From NCBI RefSeq assembly GCF_001187505.1, contig NZ_CP012150.1:5304048-5368047 (forward strand): a stretch of DNA of 64,000 bases. The letters run 5' to 3'. The stretch is from Mycolicibacterium goodii. GTDB lineage: Bacteria > Actinomycetota > Actinomycetes > Mycobacteriales > Mycobacteriaceae. How positions within the stretch are numbered: position 1 is the first letter of the stretch; the number at the start of each line of letters is the position of its first letter. Shown here one piece after another: positions 1 to 8,402 of the stretch. The notes under the pieces were generated by a model. It did no database searches, was not told the DNA's origin, and worked only from the letters and a program-made list of their open reading frames with translations. Made by a program: the position numbers and the translations under genes.

Positions 1-886
1 CCCGGTGATCGGTGGCCAGATCGTTGAAACACTCGTTGGCGAAATGGAATCCGCCCTCGTTCCACTTGGCTTCGAAGATGCGGCGCCGCTCGTCGTCGTC
101 GACCTCCAGCGCGCTGAACTGTGCGGGTTCCATCGCGACCCCGAACGGATGGTTGGCCGCCCTCTCGAACACCGCGTCGTAGTTCTCCCGCAGCCACTGC
201 ATCTGCTCAGGGGTCACCGGATCGTTCGTGGTCTCGACGATGAAGTTCGGGGTGCGTTGGAACACCACGAGTTCGGCGACCTCCCGCGCGATCGCCGGCA
301 CCACCTGGATGCCCGACGCACCGAGCCCGATCAGACCTACCCGCTTGCCGGACAGGTCGACGCCGTCGCGCGGCCAGTGGGCGGTGTGATACCGCTTGCC
401 GGCGAACGTCTCGATGCCCGGGATGTCCGGATAGATCGCCTGCGACAGCACACCCATACCGCTGATGAGGTACTTCGTGGTCAACTGCGCACCGCCGGTG
501 GTGGTGACGACCCAACGGTTGGCGGGCTCGTCGTAACGCGCCGATTCGACACGGACATTGAGCCGGATGTCGCGACGCAGATCCAGACGGTCGGCCACGA
601 AGTTGAGGTACTCAAGCACCTCCGCGCCCGCGGGGTAGCGCTGTGTCCAGTTCCATTCCTCGCGAACTTCTTTCGAGAAGGAGAACGAGTAGTAGCTGTA
701 TTCGCTGTCGGTGCGCACACCGGGATAGCGGTTGGCCCACCAGGTTCCGCCGATACCGTCCTGGGCGTCGAGCACCACGGTGCGCAGGCCGATCTCACGC
801 AGGTGGTGCAGGATCGCCAGACCGGAGAATCCGGCGCCGATCACGATCGCGTCGAAGGTGTCGGGTTCGTGGGTGTTGGTCATCAT
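1..886 (-). CDS. Baeyer-Villiger flavin monooxygenase, C-terminus cut by window edge
   Basis: FAD- and NADPH-dependent enzyme that inserts one oxygen atom next to a ketone carbonyl, giving an ester or lactone. About 295 residues are present; the rest lies beyond the left edge. Seen: an N-terminal FAD Rossmann motif GAGFSG (about residues 17-22), GGTWWANRYPG, and the Baeyer-Villiger fingerprint FAGKRYHTAHWP (about 161-172), which matches FxGxxxHTxxW. Two ATG codons stand side by side; I chose the first (GAAGGAG lies just upstream), though the second at 883 is equally good. It lies 12 bases after the esterase gene on the same strand, so the two are probably co-transcribed: the monooxygenase makes an ester and the neighbour cleaves it. 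Acetone, cyclohexanone or phenylacetone-type substrates cannot be told apart here. Confidence 0.9.
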   Translation of the reverse strand, partial: MMTNTHEPDTFDAIVIGAGFSGLAILHHLREIGLRTVVLDAQDGIGGTWWANRYPGVRTDSEYSYYSFSFSKEVREEWNWTQRYPAGAEVLEYLNFVADRLDLRRDIRLNVRVESARYDEPANRWVVTTTGGAQLTTKYLISGMGVLSQAIYPDIPGIETFAGKRYHTAHWPRDGVDLSGKRVGLIGLGASGIQVVPAIAREVAELVVFQRTPNFIVETTNDPVTPEQMQWLRENYDAVFERAANHPFGVAMEPAQFSALEVDDDERRRIFEAKWNEGGFHFANECFNDLATDHR

Positions 887-898
887 GACTCCTTCGGA

Positions 899-1816
899 TC
901 AGACGGCGACGGGTCTGGTGGCTCGATACCAGGCCGACATGGCCACGATGGCCGTGTCGGCCTCGGGGAGCGCACCGGCTTGCAGCGGGAAGACGTGCTG
1001 CTGACCGGATGCCACGTCGAGCGTGACGTCGACACCTGCGGCGCGGGCCTTCTCGGCGAGCCTGGTGGCGTCGGCGTACAGCGATTCGGTGTCCGACACC
1101 GTGATGTAGAGCCGAGGGAAACCGGTGAAGTCGGCGTACAGCGGGTTCACCAGCGGGTCGGTCGGCGACGCTCCCCCCGACAGGTAGCGGTCGATGTTGC
1201 CCTGCAATCCCTCTCTTGTGATGAGGAAGTCGGTCGCGTCGTTGGATTCGATGGTGCTGCCGCTGTTCTCCATGTCGAGCCACGGCGAGATCGTGATGAC
1301 GCGACCGGGGACGGGGGAACCGTCGCGCAGCAGCCGCAGCGTGGTGGCGACGGCGATGCTCGCGCCCGCGCTGTCCCCGACGAACGTGATCCGGCTCGCG
1401 TCGATGCCGTCGGCGATCAGCGACTCGAAAACCGCTGTCGCGTCGTCGATCTGGGCCGGGTACGGATGCTCGGGCGCCAGCCGGAAATCCGCGACGAATG
1501 CGTACGCGCCGAATGCACGGGCCAGGTGCCCGGCGAGTTTGCGGTGACTCGCCGAGGATCCGAGCGCGAACCCGCCGCCGTGCAACACCACGAGCATCTG
1601 CCGGGGGTCGGCGGCCAGCGGCTTGACGAGTATCCCTGGCACACCGCCCATCCGGGTCGACGCATAGGTGACGTCTTCCGGTTCGGCGGTCACCCGCTGC
1701 CAATCCTCGAACACCCAGCGCATCAGCCGCAGCGACATGTCGGGGTTGGCGACGAACTCCTCGGTCCACTCGGCGTAGATGCCGCCAAGCGGGTCATTGG
1801 GTTGGTTTATCGACAT
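899..1816 (-). CDS. alpha/beta hydrolase, hormone-sensitive-lipase (HSL) family esterase
   Basis: Carboxylester hydrolase of 305 residues. Seen: the HSL oxyanion motif HGGGF (79-83), the nucleophile elbow GDSAG with Ser149, and a plausible Asp242 (VSDTES) and His274 (GQQHVFP) completing the triad. An upstream GTG-extended frame exists, but the ATG giving MSINQPNDPLGG fits the family length; no strong ribosome site precedes it, so the start is moderately sure. Its position directly upstream of a Baeyer-Villiger monooxygenase suggests it opens the ester or lactone made from a ketone, as in known acetone and cyclic ketone pathways (inference). No signal peptide, so it acts in the cytoplasm. Confidence 0.85.
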   Translation of the reverse strand: MSINQPNDPLGGIYAEWTEEFVANPDMSLRLMRWVFEDWQRVTAEPEDVTYASTRMGGVPGILVKPLAADPRQMLVVLHGGGFALGSSASHRKLAGHLARAFGAYAFVADFRLAPEHPYPAQIDDATAVFESLIADGIDASRITFVGDSAGASIAVATTLRLLRDGSPVPGRVITISPWLDMENSGSTIESNDATDFLITREGLQGNIDRYLSGGASPTDPLVNPLYADFTGFPRLYITVSDTESLYADATRLAEKARAAGVDVTLDVASGQQHVFPLQAGALPEADTAIVAMSAWYRATRPVAV

Positions 1817-1962
1817 GGCCGAAGTGTGTGCCCGATCACCACCGGCGTCGATGCGGTGTCGCAAAATGACGCACCCGTGTGTCACTGTGACCCACTGCCC
1901 CGGGCGGGGCCGGTCGATCCCGTTGCCTTGACCCGGATGTCCACCACAGAAAGGCAGTGGAG

Positions 1963-2694
1963 ATGAATCGGTTGGACGGCAAGGTCGCCATCGTCACCGG
2001 GACATGCCGCGGTATCGGCCATGCGATCGCCGACGCTCTTGCGCGCGAAGGCGCCATCACGGTCGCGACCGGGCGGTCGAAGACCGACGAAGCACCCGGC
2101 CCCCGCTCGGCCGCCGTGGTGTACCGCCAACTCGACGTGACCTCCGAGGAGGATTGGGATTCGGTGGTCGCCGAGACCGTCGAGCAGCACGGCCGCATCG
2201 ACGTGCTGGTGAACAACGCGGGCATCATCGCCTACCAGGGGTTGCACGAACTCACCGTGGCGGAGTGGAATCGCGTGATCGCCACCAATCAGACCGGCAC
2301 CTGGCTCGGGATGCGCGCGGTGATCCCGCACATGGTGGCCCAGCGCGGCGGTTCGATCATCAACATCTCATCGATCTGGGGTTCGGCCGCGGTGGCAGGC
2401 GCGCACGCCTACCACGCCACCAAGGGTGCGGTGCGCAACATGTCGAAAAGTGCGGCGATCAGCTACGCCAAGGACAATGTGCGGGTCAACTCCGTGCACC
2501 CCGGGTTCATCCGCACACCGTTGACCGATGCACAGGAGCCCGCCATCAACGACTACGTCGTGAGCCAGACCCCCATGGGCCGGGCGGGCACCCCCGACGA
2601 GATCGCCAACGGTGTGGTGTTCCTGGCCTCCGACGAGGCCAGTTTCGTGACGGGTTCGGAACTGGTGATCGACGGCGGGTACCTGGCCCAGTGA
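1963..2694 (+). CDS. short-chain dehydrogenase/reductase (SDR)
   Basis: NAD(P)-dependent oxidoreductase of 243 residues, the usual classical SDR length. Seen: cofactor motif TGTCRGIG (12-19), NNAG (85-88), the catalytic Ser region INISSIWG and YHATK with Tyr150 and Lys154, and the C-terminal SELVIDGGYLAQ. A GTG at 1957 could also start the frame, but the ATG at 1963 lies 8 bases after AAAGG and is preferred. It is transcribed away from the esterase/monooxygenase pair, so the gap between 1816 and 1963 must hold both promoters. In this setting it probably oxidises a secondary or cyclic alcohol to the ketone used by the monooxygenase (inference). Confidence 0.88.
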   Translation: MNRLDGKVAIVTGTCRGIGHAIADALAREGAITVATGRSKTDEAPGPRSAAVVYRQLDVTSEEDWDSVVAETVEQHGRIDVLVNNAGIIAYQGLHELTVAEWNRVIATNQTGTWLGMRAVIPHMVAQRGGSIINISSIWGSAAVAGAHAYHATKGAVRNMSKSAAISYAKDNVRVNSVHPGFIRTPLTDAQEPAINDYVVSQTPMGRAGTPDEIANGVVFLASDEASFVTGSELVIDGGYLAQ

Positions 2695-2713
2695 CCGCGC
2701 CCGATCCGGGCCG

Positions 2714-4438
2714 TCAGCCCGAAAGGTGGTACGTCTTCATCTTTCGGTGAATGGTCGCCCGCGAGACGCCGAGCAGCTCGGCGGCTTTGGATCGGTTGCC
2801 GCCGGCCTCGTGCAAGGCCCGGCGGATCGCCTCGATCTCGGTGCGCTCCATCAGCGTCCAGGCGCGGCGGGTGCGCAGGGCGTCGGGCAGGTCGTCGACC
2901 TGCACGGTGCCGCGCTTGCCCGACGCGATCACCTGGTCGACGACGCCACGCAGTTCGACGAGGTTCTCCGGCCACCCCGCGGCCTCAAGAGCTTGTCGCG
3001 CGGTATCGGAGAGGGGCAGCCGTGTTCCCTGCACACGTTGGGCGACAAGAGAATTCCACAATACGCCGATGTCGGCGGCGCGTTCCCGCAGCGGCGGCAC
3101 CCACACCATCGGCACGCCGAGGCGGTTGGCGACCGATTCCGCCTCGGACCGGTCGGCGGCCGTGAGCGTCAGCACCATCGGGACCTTCCCCCGACGTGCG
3201 TCGATCAGCGCCCGCACGGCCGCGAGCACGTGACGGTCGACGTGTTCGACCCCGCGGATGATCACCGGGCCCGCGGCCACCGCGTCGGCAAGGCGCTGCA
3301 ACCAGACCTGGTCGCCGACGATCTGGCGTTCGGCACCGTGCACCACCGTCGTCGCACCGCCCGGCGCACCGGCCGCGAACGGCTTGCCCAGGGCCAGTGA
3401 GGTCTTGCCCACGCCCGGCTCCCCCGCCAACAGCACGACCTCGCGGTTGGCGATGTGTCTGCTGACGTGGTGCGCGGCGGCGCGCCACGACTTCGACTGC
3501 CCCACCAACCCACCGGATACCGAAACAGCTTGGCTGGAACTCGATCTCGGTGCGGGACGCAGCGCGGCGACCACGCCCGCCCCGTCGTCGAGCGCGGTGA
3601 TGTCGATGGTGGTGGGGCCGACGGACAGTTCGGCGGTCAGCTGAGTCCCGCGCCGCAGGCCGGCGCACAGATGGTTGATCAGATCGACATCGGTCTGGGT
3701 GAGTTCACCGGCCCGGCGGCTGCGCATCGTCAGCCCGTCCGGTCCGAAGGCGACGACGGGACCGGCGTGCCGGGCCGAGGATTCCAAGAACGCCGCGAGC
3801 ATCGCCCGGGCACCGGGCTGCGCCACGTCGAGCACATGCTGTTCGAGTTGGGCGGCAACGGAATTCGTCAACGGCACCAGCAGACCGCTGCGCTCGCTGA
3901 GCATCGTCGAGACGGTCACCACCGCGAGCAATTTGCCGGAGATCGGGTGCCACACCGGTGCGCCGGTGCACACCGCGGTGCGGTAGATGTCGGCGAAATG
4001 TTCGGCGCCTGCGATCTGCACGCTCTTGCCCGCCGCGATGACCGTCCCGACGCCGTTGGTGCCGACCGTGTCCTCGGCGAGCACGGCGCCTCGCACCGTG
4101 CCGAGTTTGTCGAGATGGCTCATGGCCGACGGGTCCTGCGACCAGCGCTGCAGGATGCGCCCCTGGGCGTCGGCGAGCAGCAGGCCCATCCCGGAGCCGC
4201 CGAGGTCCTCGGCCACCCGCGCCATGGGCGCCTGGAACATCTCCACCAGGTGGTTGTCGAGCAGATCCTCGTCGACCTGCGGCACGTCGCGGACGTTCGC
4301 CGGTGTGCCCAGCGCGGCCTTGGAGCGCACCCACGATTCCAGCAGGTCTGCCGGTACGGCGCGGCCCGGTTCGGACGCGGTCAGGAACTGCGCGCGGATG
4401 TCCTCCATGCGGGCTTCGTTGCGCCGTGTCGACACCAT
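2714..4438 (-). CDS. AcoR-like enhancer-type transcriptional activator (GAF, degenerate AAA+, Fis HTH)
   Basis: Probable regulator of the surrounding alcohol/ketone genes, about 574 residues. Seen in order: an N-terminal sensor region of GAF type (about 60-220; EDTVGTNGVGT and CTGAPVWHPISGKLLAVV are typical of the AcoR group), an AAA+ domain with Walker A GEPGVGKTS (about 340-348), and a C-terminal Fis-type helix-turn-helix with GNRSKAAELLGVSRATIHRK. The GAFTGA loop that contacts sigma-54 is not visible, which fits actinobacteria, where sigma-54 is absent. Starts at 4453 (GTG), 4441 (GTG), 4438 (ATG) or 4435 (GTG) are possible; AAGGAG lies at 4447-4442, so the later ones are favoured. Divergent from the aldehyde dehydrogenase operon, with a palindrome in the gap. 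Confidence 0.88.
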   Translation of the reverse strand: MVSTRRNEARMEDIRAQFLTASEPGRAVPADLLESWVRSKAALGTPANVRDVPQVDEDLLDNHLVEMFQAPMARVAEDLGGSGMGLLLADAQGRILQRWSQDPSAMSHLDKLGTVRGAVLAEDTVGTNGVGTVIAAGKSVQIAGAEHFADIYRTAVCTGAPVWHPISGKLLAVVTVSTMLSERSGLLVPLTNSVAAQLEQHVLDVAQPGARAMLAAFLESSARHAGPVVAFGPDGLTMRSRRAGELTQTDVDLINHLCAGLRRGTQLTAELSVGPTTIDITALDDGAGVVAALRPAPRSSSSQAVSVSGGLVGQSKSWRAAAHHVSRHIANREVVLLAGEPGVGKTSLALGKPFAAGAPGGATTVVHGAERQIVGDQVWLQRLADAVAAGPVIIRGVEHVDRHVLAAVRALIDARRGKVPMVLTLTAADRSEAESVANRLGVPMVWVPPLRERAADIGVLWNSLVAQRVQGTRLPLSDTARQALEAAGWPENLVELRGVVDQVIASGKRGTVQVDDLPDALRTRRAWTLMERTEIEAIRRALHEAGGNRSKAAELLGVSRATIHRKMKTYHLSG

Positions 4439-4558
4439 CACTCCTTGCGTCACGCGAACTCCGTCGCTGAACCGACATGTCGGACGGCGTCGAGACTGCC
4501 TATGAGTGCGATCTGGATCACAGAGTTTACCGTAGTCAGCTCGGCGCCCCCGGCCGGA

Positions 4559-4579
4559 ACTGTCTCAAAAAGAGTCAGT
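4559..4579. promoter_or_regulatory. palindromic operator candidate upstream of the aldehyde dehydrogenase operon
   Basis: ACTGTCTC (4559-4566), a five-A spacer, then GAGTCAGT (4572-4579). The arms match as an inverted repeat at 7 of 8 positions. It lies 39 bases before the dehydrogenase ATG and about 120 bases before the divergent activator gene. Activators of the AcoR/MimR type bind inverted repeats of this general form (TGTCTC...GAGACA), so this is a reasonable binding site for the adjacent regulator; the assignment is inference. Confidence 0.55.
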
Positions 4580-4617
4580 CGGGGCCGCCCCTGGCACTGC
4601 GCACTACCTTCGCCACC

Positions 4618-6114
4618 ATGACGACCACGTTGGCCGGCCCCCATACCGCGGCATCAGTGCACGGTCACCCCGTGCCCACCGGACTGTTCATCGACGGCGA
4701 CTGGCGCACAACGGATTCCCGTTTCGCAGTGCTCGATCCGGCGACCGCGCAGCGCATCGCCGAGGTCGCCGACGGCGGTGTCGCCGACGCCATCGCGGCG
4801 CTCGACGCGGCCCATGCGGCGCGCGACGGGTGGCGTCGAGTCACCCCGCGGGCCCGCGCGGACCTGTTCGCCGAGGCGCACCGCCTGCTGCTGTCGCGCG
4901 CCGAGGCCTTCGCTGCGGTGATGACCGCCGAAAGCGGGAAACCCCTTGCGGAATCGCGGGCCGAGTTCACCCTCAGTGCCGAGTTCTTCCTCTGGTACAC
5001 CGAGCAGATTGCCCACCTGCACGGCACCTACGCGCCCGCGTCGCACGGCGGCTACCGCGTCGTCACCACGCACCAGCCGGTCGGTCCGGCCCTGCTGATC
5101 ACCCCGTGGAACTTCCCGATGCTGATGATCGCGCGCAAGGCCGGGGCGGCCCTGGCCGCGGGTTGCCCGGTGATCGTGAAATCGGCCAAAGAAACACCCC
5201 TGACCTGTGCATTGTTCGTCGAGACCCTGCGCGACGCCGGATTCCCGGCGGGTGTGGTGAACCTTGTGCACACCACGTCGTCGGCCGCGGTGTCCGCCGC
5301 GCTGATGGCCGATCCGCGGCTGCGCAAGGTCAGTTTCACCGGCTCGACCGGGGTCGGGTCGACCCTGCTGGCGCAGGCCGCGCCGGGGATCGTCAACGCG
5401 TCGATGGAGCTGGGTGGTGACGGGCCGTTCATCGTCCTCGAGGACGCCGACGTCGAACTGGCCGCGCAGCAGGCCGTGGTGTGCAAGTTCCGCAACGCCG
5501 GGCAGGCCTGTGTGGCCGCCAACCGGATCATCGTGCACCGCGCGGTCGCCGAGGAGTTCACCGAACGTTTCGTCGCGCTCACCGAGCGCCTGCGGGTGGG
5601 CAACGGCTTCGACGACGGTGTCGATGTGGGACCGATCATCTCGGCCCAGCAGCTCGACGGGGTCTCGGCGCTGGTCGACACGTTGCGCGGGCTCGACACC
5701 GAGCTGCTCACCGGCGGCGACGCGCTGCCGGGCGACGGTTTCTTCTTCGCGCCGACGGTGTTTCGCGTTAACGGGCGCCCCGCCGAGTTGTGCAGCCGCG
5801 AACTGTTCGCTCCGGTTGCCACCATCTACGAGGTCGGGTCGACCTCGGAGGCAATCGAATTCGCCAACGGCACCCGCTACGGCCTGGCGGCCTACGTGTT
5901 CACCCGTGACCTGTCGCGCGCCGTGGCGGTCGGCGAACGCCTGGACTTCGGCATGGTCGGCATCAACCGCGGCATCATGGCCGATCCGGCCGCCGCGTTC
6001 GGCGGTGTGAAGGCGTCGGGCCTGGGCCGCGAAGGCGGCCACGACGCGATCTATGACTACCTGGAGCCGAAATACCTTGCGGTCACCGTCGACGAGAAAG
6101 CGGGCCTGGCATGA
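4618..6114 (+). CDS. NAD(P)-dependent aldehyde dehydrogenase, succinate-semialdehyde type
   Basis: Oxidises an aldehyde to a carboxylic acid; 498 residues, normal for the family. Seen: VGPALLITPWNFP, cofactor motif FTGSTGVG, catalytic base Glu264 in MELGGDGPF and catalytic Cys298 in NAGQACVAANR. The frame is open upstream to 4477, but the ATG at 4618 starts the conserved part and sits after the palindromic regulatory site, so I chose it. It overlaps the next gene by ATGA, showing translational coupling to the alcohol dehydrogenase. With the iron alcohol dehydrogenase and hydroxyacyl-CoA dehydrogenase it forms a three-gene operon probably controlled by the divergent activator. Sequence features resemble GabD-like enzymes but the substrate is not defined. 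Confidence 0.9.
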   Translation: MTTTLAGPHTAASVHGHPVPTGLFIDGDWRTTDSRFAVLDPATAQRIAEVADGGVADAIAALDAAHAARDGWRRVTPRARADLFAEAHRLLLSRAEAFAAVMTAESGKPLAESRAEFTLSAEFFLWYTEQIAHLHGTYAPASHGGYRVVTTHQPVGPALLITPWNFPMLMIARKAGAALAAGCPVIVKSAKETPLTCALFVETLRDAGFPAGVVNLVHTTSSAAVSAALMADPRLRKVSFTGSTGVGSTLLAQAAPGIVNASMELGGDGPFIVLEDADVELAAQQAVVCKFRNAGQACVAANRIIVHRAVAEEFTERFVALTERLRVGNGFDDGVDVGPIISAQQLDGVSALVDTLRGLDTELLTGGDALPGDGFFFAPTVFRVNGRPAELCSRELFAPVATIYEVGSTSEAIEFANGTRYGLAAYVFTRDLSRAVAVGERLDFGMVGINRGIMADPAAAFGGVKASGLGREGGHDAIYDYLEPKYLAVTVDEKAGLA

Positions 6115-7388
6115 ACACCCCGGTTGTCACCGCATTCCAGACCGGCACCGACCGTACCGAGAACAGTCTGGGGCTCGGCCTGTTGCGCCAGCCCGCAACG
6201 GTGCTGTTCGGGCCGGGGCAGCGCAGGCAACTGCCGCGCCTGGTCGCGTCGATCGGCAGGCGGGTGCTGATGGTCACCGATGCGCGCATGGCCGCGAGCC
6301 CCGAATTCGCTGTCATCACAGACGCGTTGGCCGCCCGCGGCGTCGCCGTCGAAGTGTATGCCGGCACCGAACCGGATCTGCCGCGGCGCAACGTCACCGA
6401 CATCACCGAGCGGTTCGGGCGCGACGACCTCGACGTCATCGTGGGTATCGGCGGCGGGTCGTGCATGGATCTGGCGAAGGTCGCCTCCGTCGTCCTCGCC
6501 CACGGCGGCGACGTGCGCGACTACTACGGCGAGTTCCTGGTCCCGGGACCCGGATGCCCGGTGATCACGGTCCCCACCACGGGCGGCACCGGCGCGGAGG
6601 TCACCTGCATCTCGGTGATCTACGACGAGGACAAGGGCATGAAGGTGGGTGTGGCGAGCCCGCACCTGGAGGCGACGGCGGCGGTCATCGACCCCGAACT
6701 GACCCTGACCTGTCCGCCGGGGCTGACCGCGGCCGCCGGTGCGGACGCCCTGTCGCATCTGATCGAGTCGTTCACCGGGCGCGCGAAGAATCCCGGCCCG
6801 GATGATCTCGCGACCAAGCTGTACGCGGGTAAGAACCTGCTGGCGGATACCTATGCGCGCACCGGGCTGGCGCTGCTCGACTCCTCGCTGCCCGCGGTCG
6901 CGTCACGCCCCGACGATCTGCAGGCCCGCTCGGACACCCTCTTCGGCGCCTACTGCGCAGGCATGGCCATCAACACCGCGGGCACCGCGGGTGCACACGC
7001 CATCCAGTCGCCGATCGGCAACCTCACCCACACCCCGCACGGCTTCGGCATCAGCGCGCTGCTGCCGTACGTGATGCGCTACAACCTGCCGACCCGGGTG
7101 CCCGAGTTCGCCGAGATCGGGCGCATACTCGGGGTCGTGGGCGACACCGACTCGCAGCTGACCCAGGCCCGGCGGGCCATCGAGCGGATCGAGCAGATCC
7201 TGGCCACCCTCGGCGCTCCGCTCGATCTGCGCACGCTGGGCCTGCAGCCCCGCGACTTCGGTTTCGTCGCCGAGCAGGCCATGCTCGCCACCCGCCTGAC
7301 CGCCAACAACCCGCGGGAACTGTCCGTGGACGCGGTGCGCGGCATCCTCGAACGCGGCTACGACGGTGACCGGTCCTGGTGGCAATAG
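6111..7388 (+). CDS. iron-containing (group III) alcohol dehydrogenase
   Basis: NAD(P)-dependent alcohol dehydrogenase of 425 residues with a divalent metal. Seen: the nucleotide motif GIGGGSCMDLAK, the substrate loop TVPTTGGTGAEVT, and metal-ligand region DALSHLIESF plus LTHTPHGFGISALLPYVM with its conserved histidines. It overlaps the aldehyde dehydrogenase by four bases and the following hydroxyacyl-CoA dehydrogenase by ten, so all three are one transcript. Such pairs convert a primary alcohol or hydroxyacid to an aldehyde and then to an acid. 4-hydroxybutyrate or omega-hydroxy acids from lactone opening would fit with the nearby Baeyer-Villiger enzyme (inference). Confidence 0.9.
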   Translation: MNTPVVTAFQTGTDRTENSLGLGLLRQPATVLFGPGQRRQLPRLVASIGRRVLMVTDARMAASPEFAVITDALAARGVAVEVYAGTEPDLPRRNVTDITERFGRDDLDVIVGIGGGSCMDLAKVASVVLAHGGDVRDYYGEFLVPGPGCPVITVPTTGGTGAEVTCISVIYDEDKGMKVGVASPHLEATAAVIDPELTLTCPPGLTAAAGADALSHLIESFTGRAKNPGPDDLATKLYAGKNLLADTYARTGLALLDSSLPAVASRPDDLQARSDTLFGAYCAGMAINTAGTAGAHAIQSPIGNLTHTPHGFGISALLPYVMRYNLPTRVPEFAEIGRILGVVGDTDSQLTQARRAIERIEQILATLGAPLDLRTLGLQPRDFGFVAEQAMLATRLTANNPRELSVDAVRGILERGYDGDRSWWQ

Positions 7389-8326
7389 CATCCGAGAATC
7401 GCCGCTGCGCGGCCCTGCTGGGCGCCGGCTCGATCGGCGTCTCGTTCGCGATCCTGTTCGCCACCAAGGGTTTTGCTGTCGGCGTGTTCGACCCGGATCC
7501 CGCTGCACAGCCACGCGCGGCCGCCGAGCTCACCCGCAGGCTCGATCAGCTGCGGGCGTTCGGCCAGTTGGACGAGGACCCGGAGCGCGTCACCGCGCGG
7601 ATCCGGTTCACCACATCGCTTCCGGACGCGGTCACCGGGGCCGGTTTCGTGCAGGAGTGCGCGCCGGAACGCGCCGAGGTCAAGGTGCCGCTGCTGCGGG
7701 AGGCCGCGTCTTTCACCACCGACGATGTGCCGCTTGCCAGTTCAAGCTCGGCGATCGTGCCCAGCACATTGTGCGCCGACCTGCCCGAGGACGTGGCCCG
7801 GCGGGTGCTGGTCGGGCATCCGGGAAACCCGCCGTATCTGCTGCCCGTGATCGAGGTGGTGCCCGCACCCGTCACGGCGCCGCGGATCGTCGACGCCGCG
7901 GTGTCGGTGTACCGCGCGGCGGGTATGCGCCCGGTGCTGGTGCGCAAGGAGGTGGAGGGATTCGTCTTCAACCGGTTGCAGGGCGCGCTGCTGCGTGAGG
8001 CCTACTGCCTGCTGCGCGACGGTGTTGCGACCGTCGACGACATCGACGAGGTGGTGCGCAGCGGGCTCGGCCGGCGGTGGAGTTTCATGGGGCCGTTCGA
8101 GACGAGTGATCTCAACACGCGCGGCGGCCTGGCATCGCACGCCGAGAAGATGGGGCCGGCCTACCAGCGCATGGGCGCCGAACGCGGCCAGCACGACCCG
8201 TGGACACCGGATCTGGTCGCCGAGGCCACCGCGCAGCGTCGCAAGCTGCTCGACCTCGCCGATTGGGACGCCCGCGTGCTGTGGCGCGACGAGCAGTTGC
8301 TGCGCCTGCGGGCGATCTTCGACTGA
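7379..8326 (+). CDS. 3-hydroxyacyl-CoA dehydrogenase family protein
   Basis: NAD-dependent dehydrogenase of 315 residues, like stand-alone 3-hydroxyacyl-CoA or L-gulonate/hydroxybutyryl-CoA dehydrogenases. Seen: N-terminal Rossmann motif GAGSIG (15-20), the conserved ASSSSAIVPS, the catalytic His region VGHPGNPPYLLPVIEVVP, and the C-terminal helical domain with EGFVFNRLQGALLREAY. The start is a GTG inside the end of the alcohol dehydrogenase gene, a ten-base overlap. It is the last gene of the operon and is followed by a strong hairpin. It could also be a 3-hydroxybutyrate-CoA or short hydroxyacid enzyme; the family is sure, the substrate is not. Confidence 0.88.
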   Translation: MAIASENRRCAALLGAGSIGVSFAILFATKGFAVGVFDPDPAAQPRAAAELTRRLDQLRAFGQLDEDPERVTARIRFTTSLPDAVTGAGFVQECAPERAEVKVPLLREAASFTTDDVPLASSSSAIVPSTLCADLPEDVARRVLVGHPGNPPYLLPVIEVVPAPVTAPRIVDAAVSVYRAAGMRPVLVRKEVEGFVFNRLQGALLREAYCLLRDGVATVDDIDEVVRSGLGRRWSFMGPFETSDLNTRGGLASHAEKMGPAYQRMGAERGQHDPWTPDLVAEATAQRRKLLDLADWDARVLWRDEQLLRLRAIFD

Positions 8327-8334
8327 TCATCTCC

Positions 8335-8395
8335 GCCGAAACGACATTCCAGCAGGCGGGTACTCGCAGTCTGCCTGCTGGAATGCGGTTTCGGC
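8335..8395. terminator. long bidirectional hairpin between convergent genes
   Basis: Two 23-base arms (8335-8357 and 8373-8395) pair with only two mismatches around a 15-base loop. The inner ends ATTCCAGCAGGC and GCCTGCTGGAAT pair perfectly. It sits between the stop of the hydroxyacyl-CoA dehydrogenase and the convergent nitroreductase gene. There is no clear T-run, which is common for mycobacterial terminators. Confidence 0.75.
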
Positions 8396-8402
8396 CTTGG
8401 AT

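Noticed and set aside
2714..4438. Sigma-54-dependent promoter control
   Set aside because: The activator has the family layout but no visible GAFTGA loop, and actinobacteria lack sigma-54, so no -24/-12 promoter was sought.
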